The notes: a model not told the origin generated them from the sequence alone. DNA of 64,000 nucleotides from Evernia prunastri (GCA_003184365.1 NKYR01000010.1:1-64000); one strand, 5' to 3'; shown: positions 1-10,511, numbered from the stretch's first letter. Made by a program: numbers and translations.

Positions 1-99
1 TATAATGAGCTGATTACCGTACTGCAGGCCTCAGGCCCATAAATGATGTCGTTGTGGTTGTGGGAACAAAAATGTGGTTTTGCGCTGTTGTTGATCCTT
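1..99 (+). repeat. Left arm of inverted repeat
   Basis: It pairs with 424-522 (98 of 99 bases identical in inverted orientation). The outer terminus is TATAATGAGC and the inner end is TTGATCCTT. Confidence 0.9.
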
Positions 100-423
100 G
101 GGCGTAGTGATTGCATATGCATGGAAATCGGATGGCATGCAACCGGTCGAATCCATACAACCCAAGCATCCGCTCGAGTTATACACGCCCGATCAGGAAA
201 TGGCGCAGGCAGGAGCTGAACCTGCACCTCTCAACCACGAACATGGCCTGCTTCTGTGCGGCATCCATTTCGGAATGGAGACACGGAACATGGCAGGAGC
301 GGATGAAATATCCTACCCCCCTTCCAAAAAAAGAAAGGCGCCAAGACTCTCACAAGCTAGTCCTAAATTAGGCCTAGACAATCATTTTTAGTGCTTTATT
401 CGCCACATCAGGACCATACACAT

Positions 424-522
424 AAGGATCAACAACAGCGCAAAACCACATTTTTGTTCCCACAACCACAACGACATCATTTATGGGCCTGAGGCCTACA
501 GTACGGTAATCAGCTCATTATA
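424..522 (-). repeat. Right arm of inverted repeat
   Basis: Inverted partner of 1-99. A diverged direct-orientation copy of the same terminus begins again at about 541. Confidence 0.9.
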
Positions 523-540
523 AGGTATCTGCCCGTGCCC

Positions 541-577
541 ATAATGAGCGGTTTACACGACTGTAGGCCTCGGGTCC
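541..577 (+). repeat. Diverged third copy of the foldback terminus
   Basis: ATAATGAGC at the start and the GACTGTAGGCCTC motif near the end match the left arm (1-38) with several substitutions, about 18 bp beyond the right arm. The rest of 578-1100 shows no gene and could be the body of a related older element or an LTR-like sequence. Confidence 0.5.
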
Positions 578-1110
578 AAGGACCCCCTGAAAATCGCGCA
601 ATGCCACGTACTCTTTCCGACAGTCAGGCCATCAAAAGCCTTTCTTTCGACTGAGCCATACTAGTCAACGATATGGATATCTACCGACCTCGCCCTCTCA
701 TAAGCCTATCATATTCAGCAAATACAGTCAACCTCTCGACACGTCCGCAAGATGCCACGTGTCATTTCAGCAATAAACAGTCATTTCAGCAAAGGCCGTA
801 ACGCCTCTACACTGTCAGATCTCAACATCTAGACATTACATTACATTTCACTTCACATCAAGCCTCCGCAATACCGACACACCCTCTTACCCCAAGAGGG
901 CATATTCTTCTACCGTCATCGACTACCTATTCAGCCTACAACACGAGCGAATATCCACTCTGTCCTCTTCCGGAGTGCCTCGATATATACGGTTTCAAAT
1001 CGTTCGACTTCGCCCTATCGAAACGTATCCGTCTCATTCCTCGATAAAGGTGATACCGGATCTTGAACCTCGGCCGCCTACCGAGCAATAGACTCTGAGA
1101 AGTAGTGACN

Positions 1111-1503
1111 ACTGAGAGGCCTGTCAAGGACCTAGAAGATAAGATGCTAGGCCCTTATCGCGTCATAGGAAAAGCAGGCGAATCCTACAAACTAGAACTT
1201 CCACGCAGTATGAGGAATAACCCTACTTTCAGCCCCGACCGACTTCGCCCCGCAGCAGATGATCCTCTACCAGGCCAAGAACTAGAACCTCCCCGACCAA
1301 ATGTGACAAGCGACGGCCAGAAGCTCTGGGACGTGGACGATATTCTCAAGTCTAGGCGGTACTATAGCAGACTCCAGTACAAGGTTAAATGGCACAACGT
1401 CGAAAGAGATGACGAATGGTACTACGCTGACGCAGGGGAATTCGACGGTGCTCAGGAAGTCGTTGATGAGTTCTATCGGAAGCACCCTAAGGCCCCTCGT
1501 TGA
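1111..1503 (+). pseudogene. Gypsy Pol C-terminus: integrase tail plus chromodomain (truncated)
   Basis: The open frame of about 131 codons starts beside the N at 1110. The first part carries the integrase C-terminal GPYRVIGKAGESYKLELP motif followed by the FSPDRLRP segment. The second part (from WDVDDILKSRR, through YKVKWHN, to DEWYYADAGEFDGAQEVV) is a chromodomain, the histone-mark-binding module that directs insertion of chromoviruses. The frame ends in a normal stop, so the 3' end is intact. Everything upstream of the integrase tail is missing, so it cannot act on its own. Confidence 0.8.
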
Positions 1504-1946
1504 GGAAGGAAGGCCTGGTTGGGAATGGGGGCCATGTGGGCCATTCAAACCGTCCAAATTCAACTTCAAAGCGAATCAGCATGCAATAGCCGGGCCGGCT
1601 ATTGATCCGGAACGAATGCCTCACGCCCTTGCCACGTTTATAGGACTCGAACAAAGCGTCCCTACCTCACCACCACCACCTCTCACCTGACCTCTAGCGG
1701 CAGTAGGCAATATCAATGACCTCATCCCTCGGTTCGACACCTTGGCAAGCACCTCCCGGGTGCTTAATGGTGGAGCAGTAGCCCTCTGAGCAGCGGTGAC
1801 TGAGTGAGAGGGAATTCTTCAGCAATCTTCGGAGGAGGCGCACGTCCTAACTGCCTGTCTAAATAGCATGCGTGGATTTCAAGCGTTCAAAGGGACTTAT
1901 TGCATGCATATATCATTCTTTCATAGCGCTGGGACATCGCTATTTG

Positions 1947-1956
1947 AGGGGGGGGG
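1947..1956 (+). other. Polypurine tract of the gypsy element
   Basis: GAGGGGGGGGG sits three bases before the TGTTA start of the LTR, where plus-strand DNA synthesis is primed in LTR retroelements. Confidence 0.65.
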
Positions 1957-1959
1957 TAC

Positions 1960-2121
1960 TGTTACGAGTGTGCCTAGCACCCAGGGCAGTACTACTCTGG
2001 AACAACGTTATTCCGGCCTTGGCATGCCTCCCTCATATTCTATGTACAATAGTCTTCTCTCCTTAGACTTAATTTATTCGTTACATACCACTATTGATTT
2101 ATTCTAGTTGCAGTCCTAACA
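1960..2121 (+). repeat. LTR (162 bp) of gypsy element
   Basis: Bounded by the inverted TGTTA...TAACA dinucleotide-type termini and directly preceded by a polypurine tract, so I read it as the 3' LTR. No matching 5' LTR is in the window. Confidence 0.65.
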
Positions 2122-2625
2122 ATATCTCGCTACGTCTTCATAACGACGAGTTTTATATGAAACATTGGATTAATTAAGTAATTTCGAGTTCTCGATAAAG
2201 AATAAGAAAAAAGATTCGTAGAGATATGATATTAATAAGTAGGACACGGTCACGATGTGGGGGTCTCAGCGTAGTAGGATATTTCTTTATAAGGATATAT
2301 ACAATGAGACAGCAAGTGGATTCAAATCGATTTGTATAGTCTTACTTTTACTAGTGGGACAGTATAATTGACTGGATTGACTGGTAGACGAATTATGTAA
2401 TCTCGCATAGTTGACCCACTAAGGGACTAACTTCAGGGTAGTATGACATAATCAATCAGATCATGGCTGACGACGACATTCTATGTATTCTTGAACCTTT
2501 CATCCCCTTAACTTTGCGGTTTTTAGATATTTAATTCCTTTCTTTTAATCCCCACGCCGGACGGTCTTCTCACTGAAATCTGCCAGTCGAGACTCGAATC
2601 GGCCCCAAGGAGTCCAGAATTTGAA
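2122..2625. other. AT-rich intergenic flank, no gene seen
   Basis: AT-rich sequence lies between the LTR and the copper transporter. The downstream part must hold the transporter promoter. No coding pattern or clear copper-response element was recognised. Confidence 0.5.
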
Positions 2626-3309
2626 ATGGATCACGGGGGCATGGACCACGGAGGAATGGATATGGGACCGAGGTGTAGTATGAATGTAGGAATTCCCTTG
2701 CCTCCAAACAGAGCCTCGCTTTAATATACAATGCACCAGATGCTCTTCACCTGGGATACCACCAACCTCTGCATCATCTTCCGCTGGTGGCACGTTTCCT
2801 CGACCTTCACCCTCCTCATCTCCCTCGTTGCCATAGCGCTACTCACAGCGGGCTACGAGGTGGTCCGAGAGGTGAGCAAGCGCTACGAGACTAGCAGCGC
2901 CGAGTACGCGAACAGTCTGCCCAGTAAGTTGAATGTCCATTCTTCTATCATCGACAGCGAGGCGAGTGTTCGAGACTTTAAAAGCTAAGGCTTGAGTGTG
3001 TCTTCAAGACGACGATGATGCTGGTCAAGATCGGGGCTCATTTCTCTGGTCAGGGAAGGGCGCTGGGCAACAGGAGAGGAAGATTAGACTGGTGAAGGCG
3101 GCATTGTATGCGGTGCAGGTCTTTTACAGCTTCTTCATTATGTGGGTTTGCTCCACAGCCACGGTCCGGTACATGCGCATGCTTACATTTGCAGGCTTCT
3201 GTTCATGACATACAACGGCTGGGTCATGCTTTCCGTCGCCTTGGGGGCTTTTTTGGGGTACCTTGGTTTTGGTAATTCTAGCCCGACGAAAAGCGTGGCG
3301 TGCCATTGA
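2626..3309 (+). CDS. Ctr-family copper transporter (4 exons)
   Basis: High-affinity Cu(I) importer of the Ctr family, which forms a trimeric pore in the plasma or vacuolar membrane. I place exons at 2626-2685, 2740-2923, 3009-3141 and 3195-3309, giving 163 aa. The N-terminus is a Met/His-rich copper-binding stretch (MDHGGMDHGGMDMG). TM1 lies in the segment after MLFTWDTTNL. The third exon/fourth exon junction rebuilds the diagnostic TM2 MxxxM motif (IMLLFM), and TM3 has the GxxxG motif (GAFLG). All three introns (54, 85 and 53 nt) have GT-AG ends and keep the frame. The variable loop between TM1 and TM2 is basic. The protein size fits the shorter fungal Ctr members. Which paralogue it is cannot be told. 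Confidence 0.9.
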
Positions 3310-3370
3310 CGGGCAACATCTTCCGTAATTCAAGGACCGCAGTTACTATTTTATATGTAGCTCGATATAT

Positions 3371-5353
3371 TCAAGGCACATCCTCGTCGTCCTCCTCGCC
3401 AAACCCGAAGCTGAAGCCTCTGGCGTTCTTCACATGCTCGTCATCCCCATTGACCAGCTGGTCCCATTTCCTCTTCTTCCCTTCATGAATTTGCTCCATT
3501 TCGCCTAGAGCTTTATCCAAGATTTCGGGATACAGCTCACGCATTTTTCGTAGAAACAGTTCGTAAGCGTTTTTTACATCACCGTGGAAACCCGAGACTT
3601 GGTCCGGCTTGGTCTTCAAGAAGTCTAGCACATTTGGCAGGTGTGCTTCGGGGACAAAATTTTGCGTGATGGCGATGCTGTGATCAAGGTTTATCACAAG
3701 ATGCCACCAACCTGAAGGAACATGTAGCACCTCCCCCTCCTTGCAAATGCCTTCCGCACAGCCTGGCGTTGCTCTTGCTTGAGCATGAAAGCCTAAGAGC
3801 CATTCCGCAATACTTAAAGGGCTTGTGACTTCGCTTTGATCATCTGACACAAAGACGCCAGGTGGAGGCGGCTGCGATGAAGAGTTTGGAAACATGATCC
3901 AGTACTTTGAGCCACGGAGAACTGCATTCCAAGCGCTAGGAGGTACGTTAGGCAACTAGAGATGAACCGGATTCCCGTATATGACCATACCTTGTAGCAT
4001 TCGGATCTTTGTGGAACGTACTCCCACTCTTTTCCGGGCCTACAACTAGCCATCGACTATGCGGTCTCTGCTCGCCCAAGACTGAGAAAAGATCTTCTCC
4101 AAAACAGCTCGGTGCACTGTACTGGCCATCTCTACCTACACGAATGTCCATTTTCTCAACGAAAGAATGGTCGAAGAGGTATAATCTATATAATTTCAGA
4201 GTCAGTATTTCTCTTCAAAGTTGGTTTTAGATTTAGAAGACATATCAAAATGGGGATAACGGATCAGAAGAGATGACTTACGGGCTCTCGTCCTCATTGT
4301 CATTCATATACTCAACATATGTTTTGAGAGGCCAATCGACGGCCTCTGCTCTGAAACTGACGTCGCCGTACTTTTCCAGCATGGCTTCGGTAGACCATTC
4401 GCGGTAGACTGGCCAGTCTCGCACAGGCTCGGTCAAAATGAAAGGTCTATCGGTCCACGTATGACTAAACTCGAAATGAGAGAGATCTCGTAGACGCGGA
4501 ATAGCACTGCGAGTTGGTATGTTGCTCGTGTAAGGAATCAGCGAAGTGTGAGCGCAAAGGAAAGGCCGATGCAGGACATCAGAGAAGAGATTCTGGCAGG
4601 AGATCTGGGAACGATGGGTTTCGGGCAAGTTGAAGTAAGTAGGGCGCCACTTTCCGCGCCACGCAGCAATGGAGGTTGAAGACCTAGATGGCCTTTTAGC
4701 ATAAGCTTGTCTTGGAAACCTTTTATGAGCATATACAAAACGGCTTATGTGCAAACGTGTAGCCCGCAGCAGATATTCGAGAATAGCATTGATAATCTAT
4801 AATATGTACATTTTCCGGAGACAAGTGATTCTCACGGTTTGAACGAGTTGGCCTCTTGCGCCTTGAAAAATTGTCTAGACGATCGAAAAATACTAAGATC
4901 CCAACTGCGAGCGAAGTCCAAGGTGGCGGTCGTGGCAAAAGGAATGGCAAACAAGAAGGCGGGCAAGGGAAGTTCATACTCAATACATAGGGTCTTCCAC
5001 AAGTCTTCGAGTCTGGAGAATGCGTAGAGAGCTTTACACGTACAGCCAAGCCGCTTAAGCGAGGCAGCATCAAGCGACTCGAGGATTTGGATGAGCAATT
5101 CATCGGGCAATGCCGCAAAGGCTCCTGCGGCGGGCTTGATATTCTCGGTGGCGGTGTATGCGTTTCCTGTGGGTCTGATCCTCAGGGGATGCAAAGGAAC
5201 AGTTAGTGGGTCATTTTCTCCAAAACTTCTCGAAAATTTTCTTTGATGACTCGAGATTTCTCCTGGGGCAATTAAGACGTTGCCGGCCATTTGTAGTGCG
5301 GTGCTTTGCGCCTTATGTCGCAAATTATATGCGGATTGGTGTTGCTTGCGCAA
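3371..5353 (-). CDS. F-box and JmjC-domain protein (JMJD6-like oxygenase)
   Basis: Predicted Fe(II)/2-oxoglutarate-dependent oxygenase fused to an F-box. Exons (minus strand) are 5353-4836, 4719-4282, 4185-3991 and 3935-3371, giving 571 aa. An F-box lies at about residues 78-125 (FAALPDELLIQILESLD), predicted to contact Skp1 in an SCF ubiquitin ligase. The JmjC core follows from about 310: PLYLFD, the iron ligands H377 and D379 in STFHKD, the KYW lysine expected to bind 2-oxoglutarate, and the distal histidine in SGWWHLVINLD. These features resemble JMJD6/PSR-type proteins. The C-terminus is acidic. The protein could hydroxylate lysine or demethylate arginine; substrate is unknown. The start is the first Met of a clean N-terminal frame, with some uncertainty. 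Confidence 0.88.
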
Positions 5354-5849
5354 ATTTAGATTTGATTGTTGAGTGACTCAAGAAATTGGTTTATGTACTC
5401 GTACCATTGGTCAGGTCTCAGTAGGGAGTGGGGATGTGGGCATGAGCTGGTGGAGTAATTTTGATATCGAGTGGGTTCAAGGGGTTCGAGAACTCATCCC
5501 AAGGCGAGCCAAGAGACGCCACTCTCCCACTGTAATCCGGCAACACCTCGGCAACTAGCAGCGCTAAAAAAAAGAGTCTAGAAATTTGAGTACATAATTT
5601 TCAACCGCTGTGCGACTTCCACTTTTTTACCACCAAAAAACATCTCATTCACATAATACAAACCATCTCGATATCATTTAAGCACTCATATACGAGTGCC
5701 CTGATATCGACAGAAACCACAGCTTTTCGCAAATTCATCTGGCCGGACTCTTCCAAGGTCCGTCTTCAGGCAGTGTCAAACACTACTCCTACGTACAAAC
5801 AAGATCACGAACCTGAGGGGCGTGATCTTCTGTGATACAAGTCGCAATC
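5354..5849. other. Divergent promoter region between JmjC gene and eIF4A
   Basis: About 500 bp separate the two divergent starts. The part next to eIF4A is rich in A and C with CCACTTTTTTACCACC-like stretches, typical of 5' leaders of strongly expressed fungal genes. No protein-coding signal was seen. Confidence 0.5.
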
Positions 5850-7377
5850 ATGGCTTCCAACGACAAGGGTCTTGAGGAGATCCCAGAAAGTACGTCAACC
5901 CTTTGACTTGAGATCTGGCGCCTGGCACCGAGAGGGCTTGATCACTTGCCTCTCGCAATATCATGGCTGTCAGGCTGACATGTTGGTTTCTAGCACAAAT
6001 CGAATCTAACTACGATGAGGTCACCGACTCGTTCGACTCCATGAACTTGAAGGCCGAGCTTCTTCGAGGTATGTCGCACAACGCAAAATGCGCCTACACT
6101 GGAGATGCCTCGGGTTATTGACTTCCATTAGGTGTGTACGCCTATGGTTTCGAGCGCCCATCTGCCATCCAGCAGCGTGCTATTATGCCAGTCATCAAAG
6201 GTATGTTCGCCGCTTTACCATACGCAAAGTCGCATTACTGAGTTGTAACGCAGGATCGGACGTCATCGCACAGGCACAATCTGGTACAGGAAAGACTGCT
6301 ACATTTTCCATTTCCGTATTGCAGAAGCTGGACCCCAATGTAAAGGCGTGCCAGGCTCTTATACTTGCACCCACTCGCGAACTGGCTCAGCAGATCCAGA
6401 AGGTCGTTGTTGCCATCGGCGACTTCATGTCCATTGACTGCCACGCTTGCATTGGAGGTACCAGCGTTAGGGATGATATGCAAGCCCTCCAAGCTGGGCC
6501 CCAGGTCGTTGTCGGTACTCCAGGCCGTGTGCAAGATATGATTCAGCGTCATGTTCTAAAGACCGACTCGATGAAGATGTTCGTCCTCGACGAGGCTGAT
6601 GAAATGCTTTCTGTAAGTATCGAGTCTCTACAAAGCGCTCACGATACCTATGCTGATCTCATGGCAGCGCGGTTTCACAGAGCAAATCTATGACATCTTC
6701 CAGCTTCTCCCCCAGTCGACCCAAGTTGTTCTTCTGTCCGCCACTATGCCTCAAGATGTTCTCGAGGTCACCACAAAGTTCATGCGTGACCCTGTCCGTA
6801 TCTTGGTCAAGAAGGCCGAGCTCACCCTTGAGGGTATCAAGCAGTTCTACATTGCTGTCGAGAAGGAGGACTGGAAGCTTGACACTCTGTCAGATCTGTA
6901 CGAGACAGTCACAATCACGCAAGCTGTGATCTTCTGCAACACGCGGAGAAAGGTCGACTGGCTCACCGACAAGCTTACCGCCCGCGACTTCACCGTCTCT
7001 GCCATGCATGGTGATATGGACCAGAACCAACGTGATCTAATCATGAAAGAATTCCGATCCGGATCCTCCCGTGTCCTGATTGCCACTGATCTGTTGGCTC
7101 GCGGTATTGATGTCCAACAAGTCTCGCTGGTCATCAACTACGACCTGCCAGCAAATCGCGAGAATTACATTCATCGCATTGGTCGCGGCGGACGATTTGG
7201 GCGAAAAGGCGTTGCTATCAACTTTGTCACGGCTGACGATGTACGGATGATGAGAGAGATCGAGCAATTTTATAGCACTCAGATTGAAGAGATGCCGATG
7301 AACGTGGCCGGTAAGCTTTGACTGTCCCACCTCATGGCCTGGATCTTCATTAACTTTTGTCATTAGATCTCATCTAG
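5850..7377 (+). CDS. tif1: ATP-dependent RNA helicase eIF4A
   Basis: DEAD-box helicase of the eIF4F cap-binding complex that unwinds mRNA 5' leaders in the cytoplasm. Six exons: 5850-5889, 5994-6068, 6132-6200, 6254-6612, 6668-7310 and 7367-7377, giving 398 aa, the usual eIF4A length. Visible motifs are the Q motif ([13 protein letters not shown]), motif I AQSGTGKT, Ia PTRELA, II DEAD, III SAT, and [12 protein letters not shown]. The last exon codes only the end of NVADLI and the stop, which matches the conserved C-terminus and supports the 11-nt terminal exon. The start ATG at 5850 lies in a favourable context and gives the standard acidic N-terminal leader. Introns cluster at the 5' end, as in many highly expressed fungal genes. 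Confidence 0.97.
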
Positions 7378-7980
7378 AGGGCACGACTGTTCGTAAACCC
7401 GAGAGTGCCAGGCTGCGTGGCATTGCTTTGGTGTCCAAAAGGGGCATCCAGGCAATTGCAGCACAAATTCTTTCTTTTCCGAAGGGTATTAAGGGGTAGT
7501 TCTCATAGAAAGGGGTTTCGAAATTCGATAGATTGCTCGCAGGGCAGCTGGTATCATGCTGGCGATGCCCTGTTTTCTTCTGCATGCAACGGCAGGTATT
7601 ATGCTTCAGTTCTTGCATTTCCTAAAAGTCTTATGCTTGTCCTTCGTCAGGCTTATGCCGATCTATGCATTGGATCCTCATATTTCGGATCACATGGTTA
7701 TCATGAGAGTTTTTAGTATCAGGCTCTTGATTAGAACGATCAAATACAAACCATACTCCTCCAATACTGTCCAAAGTGGAACCAAATTGCTGGATGGCTT
7801 TTACTGCTCGCTAAGCTAGTCTCGACTAAATTCAAGTCTTTTGTCCTCTCATCGCTCTCACTTACAATTCCATTTTCACACTATAGCATTCAATTTCTGC
7901 GGCGGACACCATTCTGATACCTGAGCCTTTGATTGTAGAGTTACAAGTTACTGCAGCATACTGTTCATTGTGTCCCTCCA
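7378..7980. other. Intergenic, includes eIF4A 3' UTR; no gene seen
   Basis: Short open frames on both strands have no protein-like composition. The region should hold the eIF4A 3' UTR and the promoter of the coiled-coil gene. Confidence 0.45.
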
Positions 7981-8965
7981 ATGGCTGGACCGAAAGAAGA
8001 ATGGTTGATCTGGGATAGCCGTTTCCAGTTCGGATACAGCTGCCTCAATCAACGCTTGAAAAACAACGAGGAAGCCACGCAGCAAGTTGTGCAGCTCGAT
8101 CAGCAGACTAAGCATCTGGCAGCCAGGAGCAAGCAGCTGCAAGAGGGTAACGAGGGTTTGAAAGACAGAATTCAATTGCTTGAGCGAGCCTCGCACCAAA
8201 TCACCCAGCTCGACGAGCAAGTCCAAGATTTGACAGCCAGCAGCAAAAGTTTGAAAGAGGAGAATAACGAGTTGAATGACAGGATACTGCAACTTGAGCA
8301 AGAAGGCAGTAGTAGAGACCAGGAGGATCTGCTGGTTCAAAAACAGCTGAGAGCGAAGCTTAGTGTGCTGGAGGAGGATCTCAAGAGTGTGTTTGTTACG
8401 ATGAGAGGGATGAATGAGATAGCCAGGGCAGAACGCGGACAGCGAGGGGAGGAGATTCAGCAACTGAGGTCACAGGTCGAAGCTTTGATCCCCGTCAAGT
8501 ATCAACGTCGAGGGCATACAAGAGATGGTAAGTCAAGAGCACCTGTCATACGTAGAAGTGCCGGTGACCTTTGACACAGCATCAAGAGAATTGTCTCAGG
8601 CCACTACAGAGGACGACAGAATGCTAGTCAACCAGCTTACCGAGCAGCAGAGACACACTAGCGCCACTCACCAAGATATCGAGGTCCAGGGCGTCCTCAT
8701 AAAGGCTCAAACTCCTTCCACGCTCTTCGAGGATCATTTGAGGTACGCCGAAAAAGCATTCAAGAGACATGAAAACGAGGCCGTGCAGGCGTTTGTCAGC
8801 GGCACCCAAGAAGCATACCGTATCCCATTGGAAAAGAAGCTGGAGGAGCACGGCCAATGGACCTGGCAGGCGGCAATGGAGGAGGGTCAAAGAATGGTAG
8901 AAGCTCAAAAGAAGACCATGAGGAGGAGTGCGCGTCTTATGGCCGGGACTTATCAGCCATCGTAG
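7981..8965 (+). CDS. Uncharacterised coiled-coil protein (2 exons)
   Basis: I do not recognise this family. Exons 7981-8527 and 8580-8965, joined over a 52-nt intron (GTAAGT...CACAG), give 310 aa. Residues about 25-160 are Gln/Glu/Leu-rich heptads broken into two similar blocks (QLDQQTKHLAARSKQLQEGNEGLKDRI is echoed by QLDEQVQDLTASSKSLKEENNELNDRI), which suggests an internal duplication. The C-terminal half (from about 235) has a compact helical region with FEDHLRYAEKAF and GQWTWQAAMEEGQRMVE, ending in a basic RRSARLM tail. No signal peptide or membrane segment is visible. The internal repeat and lack of a known domain leave function open; it could be a structural or scaffold protein. Confidence 0.65.
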
Positions 8966-9127
8966 GCTTAGAGAGAGCGATTACTTGCCGGTCTGGCTTT
9001 GCTCTGTCAAGCCGCTCAGAATCATTCTTCCCACTTTGCCTGCCTTCGCAGCACCAGTCTAGCTTCTCCTCGCTTCTTTCATGGAAATATGGATAAAGCA
9101 AACGAAAAACGACATGCAAGCATACCA

Positions 9128-9923
9128 CTACGTCTCTTCAAAAACATACAGCCCCGCTTTCTCCTCAACTCCGACCTCAATCCCCGCCTCCTCAACCTCT
9201 TTCCCCCCAATTGTGACCCCCGCCTTCATCACATCCCCCACCTCCACCTTCCCCACCCCCTTCGGCGTCCCGGTCAGCACGATATCTCCCTTCTCCAACT
9301 TCATGACCCGACTTATCTCGCTCAGAACCCGAGGAATCCTAAACAGCATCAGCGCCGTACTATCTCTTTGCCTTTCCTTCCCATTGACTGTAAGCCAGAG
9401 CTCCACATCGTGTGGATCCGATATGGCGGATTTGGGTATAAAGTTTGAAATAGGAAGGAAGGTGTCAAAGCCTTTGGCGGCGGTCCACGGGATGCCTTTC
9501 TTCTTGGCTTCATTTTGCACATCGCGGGCCGTCATGTCGATGCTGACGGCGTAGCCCGCAATGGCATCGAGAGCTCCCTTCTCGTCGTCTTGCGGTAGGT
9601 CTTGGACCTTGCGGTCCATGATCAGTGCGAGCTCGACTTCATAGTGGAGGTTTACGCCCTTGGGCCGGAGGACGGGACCCTGACCCGGTTCGAGGATCGA
9701 GGAGGGTGGCTTGAGGAAGAAGAAGGGTTTCTTGGGGCGGGCGTTGTTGAGCTCTTTGATGTGGTCTCTTTCCGTGTATCAGCTGGAGCTTCCAGAGTCA
9801 ACCTTGGGCACAAACGGCGGGGAGCGGTTTGGGGACATGGAGAGGGGAAAAGGGAGCATACGCATAATTTCTTCCAATGCAGACGACTTTGCGGCAATTG
9901 GCCGCTATGCTACGAGATGCCAT
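9128..9923 (-). CDS. Fumarylacetoacetate hydrolase family protein (FAHD1-like acylpyruvase)
   Basis: Predicted metal-dependent C-C hydrolase or oxaloacetate decarboxylase of the FAHD1 group, often mitochondrial. Exons 9923-9862 and 9767-9128 give 233 aa, near the usual 220-225. The splice junction restores the family motif CIGRNYADHIKELNN. Further signatures are LKPPSSIL, the acidic metal ligands in HYEVELALIMDRK, GYAVSIDMTARDVQ, and the TGTPKGVG segment near the C-terminus. It is shorter than true fumarylacetoacetases (about 420 aa), so a role in tyrosine breakdown is less likely than acylpyruvate hydrolysis. The intron (94 nt) interrupts codon 21. It is convergent with the coiled-coil gene upstream. 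Confidence 0.9.
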
Positions 9924-10130
9924 TTTGTTTTAACTCAGTATCCAATGCCTAATGCAAGTTTGCGAAAAACCTCGCTCTAATAGAGGACCTCGAAACTTGT
10001 CAGGTGGAAAAACCAATCGCACCTCGCCAAATCCTGCCGAAGATCACGATCACCGCTGCGTTCAGGTTCCACCTCGCTGTTTTCCACTTCAACCCAATAC
10101 AGTCTTCTGCTTCATCAACACTTCTGCATC

Positions 10131-10511
10131 ATGCAAATCGCATCAATCCTCTCTGATCTGACCTCCCTTCGCGTCTGCGTATGCTGCACCAAGAACCATG
10201 CGTCTACATCCGAGCTACATACGTCGAGCTAATACATGCAATAGGATCACTCCGCAGCCCTTGCGCTCGTCTCGGTGCACAGACCTGGGCGCGCCCCAAC
10301 CGCGGCAGATGGCCGTCGAGAGCTGAGTGTGAAAGCTGACGAGGATCCGGATCTGCAGCGGGCATCAGACTTATTGAATTTGCATCAAGGTGTCAAGATG
10401 AAGCACATACAGGGGGAAGATACGGCACTCACGCAGGCTCGGAGGGAAGTGGACATGGTGATGGAGAAGCTGGCAGAAAATAGCATCAAACAGAAGAGAA
10501 CTGGAGGGTGA
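10131..10511 (+). CDS. Small uncharacterised helical protein (104 aa)
   Basis: Not recognised with certainty. Exons 10131-10178 and 10245-10511 join over a 66-nt intron (GTATGC...AATAG) to give 104 aa. The protein starts MQIASILSDLTSL and has a long charged helix from about residue 50 (DLQRASDLLNLHQGVKMKH, then a likely coiled coil ending in VDMVMEKLAENS). The coding frame with amphipathic helix pattern looks genuine. It resembles small helical subunits of multiprotein complexes, but I cannot assign one. The start lies in an ATG following a CT-rich leader. It is divergent from the FAHD1 gene, with 207 bp between starts. Confidence 0.55.

Larger units (their letters stand above)
1..522. mobile_element. 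Foldback/MITE-like element with 99-bp inverted arms
   Basis: Positions 1-99 and 424-522 are reverse complements with a single mismatch (C at 25 against T in the right arm), around a 324-bp centre. Both outer ends read TATAATGAGC. The centre has no recognisable protein; the open frame at 98-391 looks accidental. Near-identical arms suggest recent origin or gene conversion. The left end coincides with the window edge, so the element may extend further and a target-site duplication cannot be tested. It could be a non-autonomous DNA transposon or two nested inverted repeat copies. Confidence 0.75.
1108..2121 (+). mobile_element. 3' remnant of a Ty3/gypsy chromovirus retrotransposon
   Basis: In order the sequence shows the C-terminal tail of a Pol polyprotein with a chromodomain (to 1503), about 440 bp of untranslated sequence, a G-rich polypurine tract (1947-1956), and an LTR bounded by TGTTA and TAACA (1960-2121). 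This is the standard 3' order of chromodomain-bearing Ty3/gypsy elements. Gag, protease, reverse transcriptase, RNase H and most of integrase are absent, and no second copy of the LTR occurs upstream, so the copy is 5'-truncated. A single N at 1110 marks uncertain sequence right where the coding remnant begins, so an assembly join there is possible. Confidence 0.8.

Noticed and set aside
200..275. tRNA-like T-arm on the minus strand (GCAGG TTCAGCT CCTGC) inside the foldback element
   Set aside because: The T-loop breaks the conserved A58 position, and no 5' acceptor strand matches the sequence right after the T-stem. A possible GAAATGG/CCATTTC pair is wrongly spaced for a tRNA.
1868..2107. 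Two short plus-strand frames over the gypsy 3' end
   Set aside because: They span the polypurine tract and LTR and have no protein features.
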